Positions 8,699 to 18,032 of a DNA stretch of 64,000 nt are shown here, piece after piece. This DNA comes from Nocardia amamiensis (GTDB lineage Bacteria > Actinomycetota > Actinomycetes > Mycobacteriales > Mycobacteriaceae). The notes beneath the pieces are model-generated. The model did no database searches, was not told where the DNA came from, and worked only from the letters and a program-made list of their open reading frames with translations. The translations under genes were made by a program, and so were the position numbers. The stretch is taken from positions 124,001-188,000 of the forward strand of contig NZ_JADLQX010000002.1 of NCBI RefSeq assembly GCF_015477605.1, given 5' to 3'. The first letter of the stretch is position 1. Every line of letters starts with the position of its first letter.

Positions 8699-10207
8699 AT
8701 GGCGCTCGGGCGGGCGCATTCGGTCGCGGTCACCGGCGTGGACGGTCTGCTCGTCGAGATCGAGGCCGATATCGGCCAGGGTCTGCCGTCCGTGCACCTG
8801 GTCGGGCTACCCGACACCGCGTTGCAGGAATCCCGCGACCGGGTGCGCTCCGCGGTGGCCAACTCAGGGGAGAAATGGCCGGACGGCCGGGTGGTCCTGG
8901 CGCTGTCTCCCGCGACGTTGCCCAAGCTCGGCAGCGTCTACGACCTCGCGCTGGCCGTCGCGGTGCTGGACGCGTCCGGCGCGGTTCCCTCCGAGCGGCT
9001 CGCGAAGACGGTGCTGCTCGGCGAACTCGCGCTGGACGGACGGGTGCGGCGGGTGCGCGGTGTGCTGCCCGCCGTGCTCGCGGCCCGCAACGCTGGCTGG
9101 TCGACCGTCGTGGTGCCCGCGGTGACCATGGCCGAGGCCGGGCTGGTGGAGGGCATCCAGGTCTTCGGAGCCGGCAGCCTGCGCGGCGTGGTGGCCTGGC
9201 TGCGCGGCGAGGGCACGCTCGCCGAACCGGATGGCGACCTGCCCGATGCGGTGCGCCAGGGCGGCGATCTCAGCGAGGTGGTGGGGCAGGAAGAAGCGCG
9301 CTGGGCGCTGGAGGTGGCCGCGGCGGGCGGGCACCACTTGCTGCTCACCGGACCGCCGGGCATCGGCAAAACGATGCTGGCGCAACGTCTTCCGGGGCTG
9401 CTGCCGCCGCTCACGGAGACCGAGGCGCTGGAGGTGACTGCGATCCATTCGATGGCGGGCACGCTCGCAGGCGACCATCCGCTGGTCACGGCGCCACCGT
9501 TCGTCGCCCCGCACCATTCGACCTCGGTGACCGCGATGATCGGTGGCGGTTCGGGGATCGCGCGGCCCGGCGCGGTCAGCCGGGCCCACCGCGGCGTGCT
9601 GTTCCTCGACGAGTGCGCCGAACTCGGCACGAAGGTGCTCGAGGCGATGCGAACACCCCTGGAGGAAGGAGAGGTACGCATCGCGCGGCGCGACGGCGTT
9701 GCACGGTATCCCGCCCGATTCCAGCTGGTGCTGGCGGCGAATCCGTGCCCGTGCGCCCCGGCACGCGACGTCGACTGCATCTGCGCGCCGCTGGCTCGCC
9801 GCCGCTATCTCGGGAAGCTGTCGGGGCCGCTGATGGACCGCATCGACATCTGGGTGCGGATGCACGGCCAGTCGGGCGCCGCGTTCAGTACCGATGCCGC
9901 CGAGAGCAGCGAGGTGGTGCGCGGTCGTGTGGCCGTCGCCCGGCGCGCGGCGGCCGAGCGCTGGCGCGAATACGGGTGGCTGACCAATGCGGAAGTCCCC
10001 GGTCACGTCCTGCGCCAGAGGTTCCGCTTGCCGCGGGAATCCCTCGCTCCCGTGGAGGCCGCCTTGCGTCTCGGGCGCATGTCCGCGCGTGGCGCGGACC
10101 GCGCCATCCGGGTCGCATGGACCATCTGCGACCTGCGCGGCGGCGAAGTGCCATCAGCGCAAGACGTGCTGGCGGCGCTGAATTTCCGCCAGCGGGGCGC
10201 GCAATGA
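8699..10207 (+). CDS. comM: ComM/YifB family AAA+ ATPase (Mg-chelatase-like)
   Basis: A 502-residue protein. The N-terminal Lon-protease-like ChlI domain covers about residues 20-150. The AAA+ module has Walker A GPPGIGKTM near residue 219 and Walker B LFLDE near 302, followed by a C-terminal Mg_chelatase_C region (AIRVAWTICDLRGG). ComM homologues act as helicases that extend heteroduplex DNA during recombination in natural transformation. A four-cysteine cluster (CPCAPARDVDCIC) near residue 350 is typical of the family. The last four bases overlap dprA (ATGA). Confidence 0.93.
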   Translation: MALGRAHSVAVTGVDGLLVEIEADIGQGLPSVHLVGLPDTALQESRDRVRSAVANSGEKWPDGRVVLALSPATLPKLGSVYDLALAVAVLDASGAVPSERLAKTVLLGELALDGRVRRVRGVLPAVLAARNAGWSTVVVPAVTMAEAGLVEGIQVFGAGSLRGVVAWLRGEGTLAEPDGDLPDAVRQGGDLSEVVGQEEARWALEVAAAGGHHLLLTGPPGIGKTMLAQRLPGLLPPLTETEALEVTAIHSMAGTLAGDHPLVTAPPFVAPHHSTSVTAMIGGGSGIARPGAVSRAHRGVLFLDECAELGTKVLEAMRTPLEEGEVRIARRDGVARYPARFQLVLAANPCPCAPARDVDCICAPLARRRYLGKLSGPLMDRIDIWVRMHGQSGAAFSTDAAESSEVVRGRVAVARRAAAERWREYGWLTNAEVPGHVLRQRFRLPRESLAPVEAALRLGRMSARGADRAIRVAWTICDLRGGEVPSAQDVLAALNFRQRGAQ

Positions 10208-11421
10208 GCGCGGCGCCGCCGCGGGACGGCGGTGCCGCGGAGACGAGTGGCACATCCGCGAACCTCTCCGGTCCGGCATCCGGCGATCCCGATGCGCGGC
10301 GTTTGGCCTGGGTGTACCTGTCGCGAGTGGTGCAGGGCCCGTGCGCGCCGCTGTCGGCGCTGATCGACGCGATCGGGGTGGAGGAGGCGGCGCGTGCCGT
10401 GCGGGAGTGCGCGCTGCCCGAGCCGTTGCGCGGACCGACGGCGCAGCGGCGCGGCATCGACATCGCGAGACGGGATCTCGAGGTCATCGAACGGATCGGC
10501 GGACGAGTCGTGACGCCGGACGACCCGGAGTGGCCCGCCTGGCGGATGCTCGGTCTCGCACAGCTCGAACCAGGCCGGGACCGCGACGGGGCCGTGCCGC
10601 TCATGCTGTGGGCACGCGGCCCGCGATCCCTGCTCGAGTCCAGCGAACGCGCCGTGGCGGTGGTCGGCTCGCGGTGCAGCACCGGGTACGGCAACCGCGT
10701 GACAAGTGAGATCGCCGGGGATCTCGCCGCGCAAGGATGGACCATCGTGTCCGGTGCGGCGTTCGGGATCGACAGCGTGGCGCACCGAGCGGCATTGGCG
10801 GTGGACGGCTCGACGATCGCGGTGCTGGCCTGCGGCATCGACCGGCCGTACCCGGTCCAGCACGAGCGCCTGCTGTCCGACATCGCCGCATCCGGCCTGG
10901 TGGTCAGCGAGTACCCGCCCGGAGTCACCGCGCACAAGCACCAATTCCTCGCTCGCAATCGCCTGATCGCCGCCCTTGCCGATGGCGTACTGGTAGTGGA
11001 GGCGGGGCTGCGCAGCGGCGCGCGCAACACCGTGAAGTGGGCCCGCCGTCTCGGCCGCCCTGCCCTGGCCGTACCAGGCCCGGTGACGTCGGTGGCTTCG
11101 GTGGGTTGTCACCGGATGATCCGGGACGGTGAAGCCCGCCTGGTCACCCGTGCCGAGGAAGTCGTCGACGAGGCGGGTCCGCTCCGGCTGTCCCTCCCGG
11201 GTGCGACGGGACCTGCCGACAATCCGGAGGACCGGCTCACCGGGGACGAGGCCCTCGTCTTCGCCGCGCTGCCGAGGATCGGTTCCCGGTTGCCACTCGA
11301 GCTGTCCCGGCAGTGCGGCCTGTCGCTTCCCGTGGTCCGTGCGACCCTCCCAGCCCTCGAGTTAGCGGGTCTGGTTGCCGCCGACGAAAGTGGTTGGCAT
11401 CGAATGGCACATCGCACATGA
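10204..11421 (+). CDS. dprA: DNA-processing protein DprA
   Basis: A 405-residue Rossmann-fold protein that loads RecA on single-stranded DNA during transformation or recombination. The nucleotide-binding-like core shows [11 protein letters not shown] near residue 153, [12 protein letters not shown] near 182 and [10 protein letters not shown] near 212. A C-terminal winged-helix-like region follows about residue 330. The open frame runs far upstream through comM, but ATG 10204 overlaps the comM stop in the ATGA arrangement and starts the normal protein. The N-terminal ~25 residues are low-complexity and variable. Confidence 0.94.
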   Translation: MSAAPPRDGGAAETSGTSANLSGPASGDPDARRLAWVYLSRVVQGPCAPLSALIDAIGVEEAARAVRECALPEPLRGPTAQRRGIDIARRDLEVIERIGGRVVTPDDPEWPAWRMLGLAQLEPGRDRDGAVPLMLWARGPRSLLESSERAVAVVGSRCSTGYGNRVTSEIAGDLAAQGWTIVSGAAFGIDSVAHRAALAVDGSTIAVLACGIDRPYPVQHERLLSDIAASGLVVSEYPPGVTAHKHQFLARNRLIAALADGVLVVEAGLRSGARNTVKWARRLGRPALAVPGPVTSVASVGCHRMIRDGEARLVTRAEEVVDEAGPLRLSLPGATGPADNPEDRLTGDEALVFAALPRIGSRLPLELSRQCGLSLPVVRATLPALELAGLVAADESGWHRMAHRT

Positions 11422-11684
11422 GTGAGCGGCCCTTGCTGACACGGTTTGTGGCGGAGCCGTGCGGTGGGGCGGTAGGGGAACGGGCGTGTGTGGGGGCGAT
11501 GTCGATGCAGTTCGTTGATGTGATTGCGACGAAGCCCGGCGTTGGGAGGTGGTGGCGATGGGGGAGTGGCGCGGCGAGCATCGGTGCACTCGATGACGTG
11601 ATTCGGGCCGGAGTCGAGCGGCAGCGACGTGCGGATCCGGCGCGGCCACTTGCCAATCGGGGCTGTGATCGCGACGGTGGGGGA

Positions 11685-12608
11685 ATGGAGCGACTGCCCG
11701 AGGACCTGGAAGCGCTGTTGGTGGAGTACGGCAGGCACCTGCGGCTCGGGCGCAATCGCTCGGAGCACACGGTACGGGCGTATCTGGGCGATGCGCGCTC
11801 GCTGCTGGACCATCTCTATCTGCGGTCGGCCGATTCGGCGATCCGCGAGCTGGACCTGCCGCTGTTGCGGTCGTGGTTGGCGCGGCAGGCGGCCGCGGGC
11901 GCCGCGCGGACGACGTTGGCGCGGCGGGCGTCGTCCGCGCGTACCTTCACGGCGTGGCTCACCAGGACCGGGCGGCTGCCCGTCGACCCGGGCCTGCGGT
12001 TGGGTTCACCGAAGGCGCATCGCGTGCTCCCGGCCGTGCTCGGACCGCAGCAGGCCATCGGCGCCATGGACGCGGCGCGATCCGGTGCTGCCCAGTGCGA
12101 CCCGATGGCGTTGCGGGATCGGGCGATCGTGGAGTTGCTCTACGCCACCGGCATCCGGGTGAGCGAACTGTGCGGGCTGGATATCGAGGATGTCGATCGC
12201 GAACGGCGCGTGGTGCGCGTACTCGGCAAGGGCAACAAGGAGCGATCGGCCCCGTTCGGCGCGCCCGCCGACGAGGCCGTCGGCAACTGGCTGCGTTACG
12301 GACGCCCCGCTTTCGCCACCGCCGCGTCCGGTCGCGCGCTGCTGCTCGGCCGCCGCGGCAAGCGCCTGGATCAGCGACAGGCGAGAACCGTTGTGCACGA
12401 GGTTGTCGCGGCTATCCCCGGCGCACCCGATATGGGCCCGCACGGCCTGCGGCACACCGCCGCGACCCACCTCCTCGAGGGCGGCGCCGACCTGCGTGTG
12501 GTCCAGGAACTCCTCGGCCACGCCAGCATGGCCACCACGCAGCTCTATACCCACGTCTCGATCGACCGCCTGAGGAAGGCACACGACCAAGCCCACCCGC
12601 GCGCCTGA
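11685..12608 (+). CDS. xerC: Tyrosine recombinase XerC
   Basis: A 307-residue site-specific recombinase of the XerC/XerD pair that resolves chromosome dimers at dif. The SAM-like core-binding domain covers about residues 5-95. The catalytic residues are visible: Arg in [11 protein letters not shown] near 157, His and Arg in [10 protein letters not shown] near 252-255, His in LLGHAS, and the nucleophile Tyr in LYTHVS near 288. The frame stays open upstream to 11313 inside dprA, but ATG 11685 gives the standard length. The stop codon lies inside the first unit of a 71-bp tandem repeat. It follows dprA as in mycobacteria, which argues for the housekeeping XerC rather than a phage integrase. Confidence 0.93.
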   Translation: MERLPEDLEALLVEYGRHLRLGRNRSEHTVRAYLGDARSLLDHLYLRSADSAIRELDLPLLRSWLARQAAAGAARTTLARRASSARTFTAWLTRTGRLPVDPGLRLGSPKAHRVLPAVLGPQQAIGAMDAARSGAAQCDPMALRDRAIVELLYATGIRVSELCGLDIEDVDRERRVVRVLGKGNKERSAPFGAPADEAVGNWLRYGRPAFATAASGRALLLGRRGKRLDQRQARTVVHEVVAAIPGAPDMGPHGLRHTAATHLLEGGADLRVVQELLGHASMATTQLYTHVSIDRLRKAHDQAHPRA

Positions 12609-12775
12609 GGAGACTCGGGGAGCGGCGGTCTGAGCGTGGGTGGGTGGTGGGTGAGCTGTGGTCCATCCGGCGGGCCTGAGGAGACTCGGGGAGCGGCGGT
12701 CTGAGCGTGGGTGGGTGGTGGGTGAGCTGTGGTCCATCCGGCGGGCCTGAGGAGACTCCGGGAGCGGCGGTCAGA
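12604..12775. repeat. 71-bp tandem repeat at the 3' end of xerC (two full units plus a third partial)
   Basis: Unit 1 is 12604-12674, unit 2 is 12675-12745, and a diverged partial third starts at 12746 and runs to about 12775. Units 1 and 2 are essentially identical. Each begins CCTGAGGAGACTCGGGGAGC, so the xerC stop codon TGA is part of unit 1. The unit ends with a G-rich GGGTGGGTGGTGGGTG stretch and GTGGTCCATCCGGCGGG. 71 is not a multiple of three, and every copy carries the stop. Confidence 0.95.
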
Positions 12776-12802
12776 GTGTCGATCGGCGATGAGCGAGGGG
12801 TC

Positions 12803-13300
12803 TTATGGGCTGACGTAGTAATGCATCCACGCCTCCTGTCCCTCCGCTGTATGCCAGCCGCCAGGTGCGCTGTGTACACGTCGCCAGCCGCTGCGCTCGT
12901 ACATCGCGATCGCCGCCGCACCACCGGACTCCACGGTGAGCGCAGCACGCTGCCCCCGGCTCGCCGCCGTTCGCGCGGCCGCCGCCAGCAATTGCGAACC
13001 GACTCCGGCTCGACGCGCGGATGGTACAACGTACAAGCGGATGACCCATGCCACAGCGAGCGCGCCGGCTGTTCGACGCAAAGCCAACGGTGCTTCTCCG
13101 CTGGTGCCGAGACCGACGTGGCCGACCACCCTCCGCGCCTGCTCGGCGACATGAGCCGCGATGAGCTTCGACGGAGACAGCCAACCCATCGGGTCGGCAG
13201 GCCAGGTGTCCGGGTATCGGTCGACGTCGTGGACTTGCCGAAGAGCTGCGGCGCAGTCGCGCATATCGGCGGCGGTTCGTGCTCGGATGATCACGCTCAT
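12803..13300 (-). CDS. GNAT family N-acetyltransferase
   Basis: A 165-residue single-domain acetyltransferase. The acetyl-CoA-binding motif A is VIRLYVVPSARRAGVGSQLL (about residues 86-105, containing R-x-x-G-x-G/S). Motif B is near the C-terminus (AAIAMYERSGWRRV). It transfers an acetyl group to an unknown amine substrate. It is convergent with xerC across the tandem repeat and has no operon partner. Confidence 0.85.
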   Translation of the reverse strand: MSVIIRARTAADMRDCAAALRQVHDVDRYPDTWPADPMGWLSPSKLIAAHVAEQARRVVGHVGLGTSGEAPLALRRTAGALAVAWVIRLYVVPSARRAGVGSQLLAAAARTAASRGQRAALTVESGGAAAIAMYERSGWRRVHSAPGGWHTAEGQEAWMHYYVSP

Positions 13301-13534
13301 CCGACCACGCTGGCCTGTCGCCAGCGCAAGTACTCGTTCGCGTTGGGGAGATTCTCCGACCGTGGGTCTGTTTTGGCGTCCGACACGCGGGGTGCAGTAT
13401 TCGTTTTCCTGGTCCTGTCACAAGATCGCGCTGAAGTAGTTGAATTCGGATGTGGTCGGTGCCGGGAGGGCGCACCCTGGTAGGTGCGAATCAGTGCCCG
13501 CAATCCATGACGTGCTCCGAGTGGGAATCAGGCG

Positions 13535-14224
13535 ATGTCTACGTCGAGCGGACCACAGGCCCTGCATCGCGGACTGTATTCACTGCAAGAGCAGCCCGCG
13601 CAGCCGCAGCCGGGCGCGGTGTCGACGCTGTCCCAGCCGACGGGGCCGGGAACATGGCGTGAGATTCCCCTGAATGGTGACAGGCCCACCGTGACAATCG
13701 GGCGCTCGAGCGCGGCCGATATCACCGTCACAGCCGACGCCACCGTTTCTCGGCTGCACGCCATCATCGAACGCGTCTGCGATTGCTGGGTCGTCATCGA
13801 TGACGGGCTGTCGAAAAACGGGACTTTCGTCAACGGCGAGCGCGTCGGCGGTCGCCGCAAACTCAGCTCCGGCGACCGGATTCGTGTGGGCCGCTCACTG
13901 CTCATTTTCCGGGACGGCACCTCCTCTGCAGAGGAAATGACGATCGCTCTTTCCGCGCAGCCCACCCGGAATTCGCTGACCGACGCCCAATATCTGGTGC
14001 TCGAGGCGCTGTGCCGCCCGTACGATGCCCGGAACGCGTATTCGTACCCCGCGTCGAACAGTCAGATCGCCCACGATTTGTGCCTGACTGTCTCAACGGT
14101 CAAGACGCACATGCGGGCACTGTTCGACAAATTCCGCGTCCCGGCCTTGCCGCCGAATCAGAAGCGCTCATTCCTGGTCGAACGCGCTATCGAAAGCGGC
14201 GTGGTAGTCGAGCACGAGCGGTGA
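13535..14224 (+). CDS. FHA domain protein with C-terminal helix-turn-helix
   Basis: A 229-residue protein. The N-terminal ~45 residues are Gln/Pro-rich. An FHA phosphothreonine-binding domain follows (about 45-125), with the key signatures IGRSSAADI, SRLHA and SKNGTFVNGERV. The C-terminal part (about 148-225) carries SNSQIAHDLCLTVSTVKTHMRALFDKF, a LuxR-like DNA-binding helix pattern. This suggests a one-component regulator whose DNA binding is linked to a Thr-phosphorylated partner of a Ser/Thr kinase. No kinase gene is in the window. It could alternatively bind a phosphopeptide in cis. Confidence 0.85.
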   Translation: MSTSSGPQALHRGLYSLQEQPAQPQPGAVSTLSQPTGPGTWREIPLNGDRPTVTIGRSSAADITVTADATVSRLHAIIERVCDCWVVIDDGLSKNGTFVNGERVGGRRKLSSGDRIRVGRSLLIFRDGTSSAEEMTIALSAQPTRNSLTDAQYLVLEALCRPYDARNAYSYPASNSQIAHDLCLTVSTVKTHMRALFDKFRVPALPPNQKRSFLVERAIESGVVVEHER

Positions 14225-14265
14225 TTACTCGGCCGGGATGTCGCAGAGCGCCGCGCAGTGTACGG

Positions 14266-14952
14266 CTAGATCGGGTCGAACCCCGAACCAGCACCACCGC
14301 GCGCGTTCGCGTCATTCATGATGGCGATGATATTCGCGCCGACCTCCGGACCGAGGCACGGCACGCTCAGGTACCCGTTGACCATGCCGACGAGGGTCGT
14401 GCCCACCACAACCGGTGCGCCCGAATCACCGGGAACGACACATATCTGAGTCCAGGTGAGAGCACCGCCGCCGAATACGTCGCCGTAGGTCAGCCCGCAG
14501 GTCCGTCCGGTGCCCCTGCCTTCCTTGCAGGCGATGTCCGGGAACTGCGCCGGTCCCCCGACCCCGGTGATCGTCGTGCTGCCCACCTGGTTCACGGGCA
14601 CGACCTTGCCCGGATCGAACACGATCACGGCGTAGTCGAGTTCGCTGTTGATGTAGTCGAAGGTGCCCACGACACCGGCGTCACGGTTGGTTTCGGCCTC
14701 GACCGCGGATCCCGCCGCACCACAGTGTGCCGCGGTGAACCCGACCAGCCGACCTCCGGCGTCGCGCCCGATCGTGGTGAGTGTGCAGACGTTCTGGTCC
14801 GCGACGATGATGCCGGAGCCGCCGCCCAGCACGGCCGATCCCTGGGCGTGCGCGGTAACTGACGACGCCCCGAATAGCGCGGCGGCCGCGGCGAGTGCCG
14901 CGGCAGCGCCCACGAGTTTCCTGAACATTGTCATCCGGTAATTGAACCGCAT
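14266..14952 (-). CDS. Secreted S1-family (chymotrypsin-like) serine protease
   Basis: A 228-residue exported protein. It has a signal peptide (hydrophobic LVGAAAALAAAAALFGASS, likely cleavage after AHA near residue 36) and a chymotrypsin-fold domain. The catalytic triad can be read: His76 in FTAAHCG, Asp106 in ELDYAV, Ser177 in GDSGAP. Two cysteine pairs are likely disulphides. There is almost no propeptide, unlike alpha-lytic protease. The start may be ATG codons 7 or 9, nearer the signal peptide. It is convergent with the FHA gene; no operon partner is evident. Confidence 0.87.
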   Translation of the reverse strand: MRFNYRMTMFRKLVGAAAALAAAAALFGASSVTAHAQGSAVLGGGSGIIVADQNVCTLTTIGRDAGGRLVGFTAAHCGAAGSAVEAETNRDAGVVGTFDYINSELDYAVIVFDPGKVVPVNQVGSTTITGVGGPAQFPDIACKEGRGTGRTCGLTYGDVFGGGALTWTQICVVPGDSGAPVVVGTTLVGMVNGYLSVPCLGPEVGANIIAIMNDANARGGAGSGFDPI

Positions 14953-15146
14953 TTATCCGCGCGTCACGGATAAATGCCGATACGCACCCCCCACCGGGCG
15001 CATCGGTGGGCCGAGAACACATTCGGCCCGCGACGTCGAGCCCGGCTGGGGCTGCTTTGTCACCAGACGAGACGCCGCGCGTCAGGCCGCGGCCTCAGCC
15101 GCGACGCGTGGCGCTCTCGCCCTCGGTGCCGTTCTGTCGAGTGCGG

Positions 15147-15395
15147 TCAAACGGCGCACACGAACACGGCCACCGCGTTGATGACCGGCGGAAGGAGCAG
15201 CAATGGCGCACAGAATATGCCCAGAGGCCAGATCAGACCCAAGGTAGCGGGCTCGACCTGGGCCGGAACCGCGGAATTATCCGCCACGGGCACAGGGGCT
15301 ACGTCCGGGGCCGCGGAAGCAAATCCGGAACCGAGGGCGATGACCGGTGCGACCGCTACTGCCGCCGCCGTTGCGCGCATTTTGTTCGTGATCAT
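15147..15395 (-). CDS. Small exported hydrophobic protein
   Basis: An 82-residue protein. The N-terminal signal peptide (MITNKMRATAAAVAVAPVIA, likely cleavage after ASA) leads to a short mature part of ~55 residues with a hydrophobic, Pro-rich C-terminal half (IWPLGIFCAPLLLLPP). The longer frame upstream is rejected because ATG 15395 has AGGAG at the right distance and starts exactly at a signal peptide. Short exported proteins of this kind are frequent in Nocardia; no function is known to me. It lies just upstream of the S1 protease gene on the same strand. Confidence 0.7.
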   Translation of the reverse strand: MITNKMRATAAAVAVAPVIALGSGFASAAPDVAPVPVADNSAVPAQVEPATLGLIWPLGIFCAPLLLLPPVINAVAVFVCAV

Positions 15396-15628
15396 GATGT
15401 CTCCTGCGACTGATTGATTCACTGGCCCTCGTCTACTGAAGGCGAGCAGAATGCGAACACACCACCAACTTTGCTCGGCGGGCGCGCACGAGACCATCAG
15501 CCCCCGGGTCGGAATCATTCATACCGGGTGAATTCAGGACGCCGAGATCGCGATCTGGCGCCGATGCCGTTTGGTCGGCGGCGCCGCGATGGGGGTGAGC
15601 AACGACCACGGCGGCCCGCCGACACCGA

Positions 15629-17113
15629 TCACGCGTTCGTCACCGCGGCGGGTTCCGGCTGCTCGGCCGATTCCGCCCGGCGGGCGCGCAGTAGGGCCGC
15701 GCCGAGCGCAGCGGCGGCGATGCTGAATCCAGCACTGATCCATGCTCCGGTCGACATGGCAGCGGTGAAGGCCTCCTTGGCCGGCTCGAGGTAGCCGAGC
15801 TGGAACGCCGCGCCGATGGATTCGCGCGCCGCGTCGGGGGCGTCCTCGGGCATGTTCGAGGTGAATACCCCGGCCAGCACGCTGCCCAGGATCGCGATGC
15901 TGATCGCCATGCCGACCTGCTGCAGTGTGTCGTTCATCGCGGACCCGACACCCGCGTGTTCGAGCGGGATGGCGCTCATGATGGCCGCATAGGCGGCCGG
16001 TCCAGCCAAACCGCCGCCGATGCCCATCACGAGCATGCTGGCCAGGATTCCCGGGTAGCCACTCGCGACGGCCAGGATGCCGAACGCCGCACCCATGACG
16101 AGCAGACCGGAGACGATGAGCGTCTTGTTGCTCAGCGTCTTTCCGAGGGTGGCGCCGAGCCCGTTGCAGACGGCCGCGGCCACGGCGTAGGGCAGCAGCG
16201 CCAGACCGGCCTTCATGGGCCCGTAGCCGAGCGCGAATTGCAGGTACTGGGTGAGCATCAGCATGACCGCACCCATGCCGAAGACCATCAGCAGCAGCGT
16301 GAAGCAGGTACCGGTGAAATCCCGGCTGCGGAACACCGCCAACGGCAGCATCGGATGCGCCGACCGGCTCTCCCACACAACGAACGCGAGCGCCGTCACG
16401 GCGGCCAGCGCGATCATGCCGATGTTCCATTCCCGCTCGATGATCACGTAGACGGTCGCGCTGAGCGCCACGATGGACAACAGCACGCCGACGAGGTCGA
16501 CCGGCCGCTGCTCGCCGGTGGTCTCCGGCATCAGTACCAAGGCCGCCACGATCGCCAAGACCGCCACCGGGATGTTGAGCAGGAACACCGAACCCCACCA
16601 GTAGTGCTCGAGGAGAAAGCCGCCCAGTGTCGGTCCGGCGACGATGCCGACCATCGAGACCGTCGACCACGCCGCCATCGCCGTGCGGCGTTCGTCCTCG
16701 GCGAAGGTGGTCATCAGGATCGACAGGGTCGACGGCATGAGCAGCGAGCCGCCGACGCCCATCGCGGCGCGGGCGGCGACGACCTGCCACGGTTCGGTGG
16801 CCAGTACGGCGGCCAGTGACGCCACTCCGAACAGGGCCAGCCCGGTGATCAGTGCGCGCCGCCTGCCGAATCGATCGGACAGGCTTCCGGCGGTGAGCAG
16901 AAGCCCGGCGAAGACCAGCACGTAGGCGTCCAGGATCCACTGGATGTCCGACGGTGTGGCGTTCAGCTCCCGAATCAGCGACGGGATCGCGAGATTGAGC
17001 ACGGTGCTGTCGAGCATCAGCACCAGCAGGGACAGGCACAGGACGACCAGAACCCACCAGCGGCGGGGGTCTCGTACAACGTTCGATTCCACTCGCACAG
17101 CGTACGACAACAT
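15629..17113 (-). CDS. MFS drug exporter, DHA2 (14-TM) family
   Basis: A 494-residue polytopic protein with the DHA2 pattern of 14 membrane spans. The loop 2-3 motif A is GSLSDRFGRRRAL near residue 76, and the antiporter motif C region is GIVAGPTLGG near 156. The N-terminus DPRRWWVLVVLCLSLLVLMLDSTVLN is typical of EmrB/QacA-like proton-driven exporters. It is divergent from a TetR regulator with only 33 bp between the start codons, so it is probably repressed by it and induced by the exported compound. The start ATG 17113 lacks a clear ribosome binding site; GTG at 17098 or 17092 are alternatives. Confidence 0.9.
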   Translation of the reverse strand: MLSYAVRVESNVVRDPRRWWVLVVLCLSLLVLMLDSTVLNLAIPSLIRELNATPSDIQWILDAYVLVFAGLLLTAGSLSDRFGRRRALITGLALFGVASLAAVLATEPWQVVAARAAMGVGGSLLMPSTLSILMTTFAEDERRTAMAAWSTVSMVGIVAGPTLGGFLLEHYWWGSVFLLNIPVAVLAIVAALVLMPETTGEQRPVDLVGVLLSIVALSATVYVIIEREWNIGMIALAAVTALAFVVWESRSAHPMLPLAVFRSRDFTGTCFTLLLMVFGMGAVMLMLTQYLQFALGYGPMKAGLALLPYAVAAAVCNGLGATLGKTLSNKTLIVSGLLVMGAAFGILAVASGYPGILASMLVMGIGGGLAGPAAYAAIMSAIPLEHAGVGSAMNDTLQQVGMAISIAILGSVLAGVFTSNMPEDAPDAARESIGAAFQLGYLEPAKEAFTAAMSTGAWISAGFSIAAAALGAALLRARRAESAEQPEPAAVTNA

Positions 17114-17130
17114 CGAACAGTGTGCGAGTG
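17090..17130. promoter_or_regulatory. Palindromic operator candidate between MFS and TetR genes
   Basis: A perfect 10-bp inverted repeat, CACTCGCACA at 17090-17099 and TGTGCGAGTG at 17121-17130, separated by 21 bp. It covers the divergent start region. A second, offset pair, GTTCGAT (17081) and ATCGAAC (17112), overlaps it. TetR repressors usually bind palindromes in such intergenic positions. The left arm lies in the annotated MFS start region, which hints that the MFS start is further downstream. Confidence 0.5.
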
Positions 17131-17146
17131 AATATAAGATCTAGGG

Positions 17147-17860
17147 GTGACCAAGCAGTTCACCTCGGTATGGACCCGGGAACCGCGCCAGCCCAAGACG
17201 TCGGGGCTGAGCCGCGACCAGATCATCACCGCGGCCGTCGAGATTCTCGACGCCGAGGGGCTGGAGTCGCTGAGCATGCGCAAGCTCGGCGCGAAGCTCG
17301 GCGCGGGCGCGACCAGCCTGTACTGGCATGTCGCGAACAAGGAGGAGTTGCTCGAACTGGTGCTCGACCAGTTCTGGGGCATGGTGCGGACCCCGGAGCC
17401 CGAGCAGGCGTCCTGGCGTGAGCTGCTGACCACCTTCGCCTACAGTTTGCGCGCGACGATCCGGGAGCATCCGTGGATGGCGTCGCTGGTCGGGCAGTTG
17501 CCCAGTATCGGTCCGAATTCGCTACAGGTGAGCGATCGCCTGCGGCGTGCGTTCGGCCGGGCGGGTTTCCGGGGTGTGGACATCTATCTGGCCGGAGGAA
17601 CGGTGATGGGTTTCGTGCTGGGCCAGGTGATTCCGGAGATCGCGTGGCAGAAGGCCTCGGGCGGGGCCGAGATGGACACCGACGGCATGCTGCGCGTGAT
17701 GGAGGACCTCAGCGCCGACTATCCCGAAATGCTCGCGGATATGCGGGCCACCGCGCCGACGGATCCGGAGGTCGCGCGCGCGATGGCCTTCGATTTCGGC
17801 CTGCTCTGCGTGCTCGACGGCCTGGAGGCCCGCCTGCGCAACACACCGGGAACCACGTAG
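17147..17860 (+). CDS. TetR family transcriptional repressor
   Basis: A 237-residue regulator. The N-terminal helix-turn-helix covers about residues 22-68 (IITAAVEILDAEGLESLSMR, then GATSLYWHVANKEELL). A larger C-terminal ligand-binding domain of the TetR_C tetracycline/multidrug type follows. Start GTG 17147. Divergent orientation to the MFS exporter and the palindrome between them indicate that it controls that transporter and itself. Confidence 0.9.
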   Translation: MTKQFTSVWTREPRQPKTSGLSRDQIITAAVEILDAEGLESLSMRKLGAKLGAGATSLYWHVANKEELLELVLDQFWGMVRTPEPEQASWRELLTTFAYSLRATIREHPWMASLVGQLPSIGPNSLQVSDRLRRAFGRAGFRGVDIYLAGGTVMGFVLGQVIPEIAWQKASGGAEMDTDGMLRVMEDLSADYPEMLADMRATAPTDPEVARAMAFDFGLLCVLDGLEARLRNTPGTT

Positions 17861-18032
17861 TCGTAGCCCACGCATCGGCTGGGAGAGAATTGAAACAAGT
17901 TCGGCTCGGGCCTCAGCATTGGGAAAGCTATTGTGCAGAAGATCTGACACGTGTTCTATAGAAATTAGCAGGCGGTACCCGCCCGCATGACACGCGGCGC
18001 ACGGCTGCGCCGACGCGCGGAAAGGCGTTGAC

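Noticed and set aside
11313..11684. N-terminal extension of XerC into dprA
   Set aside because: Open in frame but not like any recombinase N-terminus; ATG 11685 gives the standard 307-residue protein.
12604..12775. dif site or attachment site next to xerC
   Set aside because: The 71-bp unit lacks the two 11-bp XerC/XerD half-sites with a 6-bp centre, and there is no flanking mobile element.
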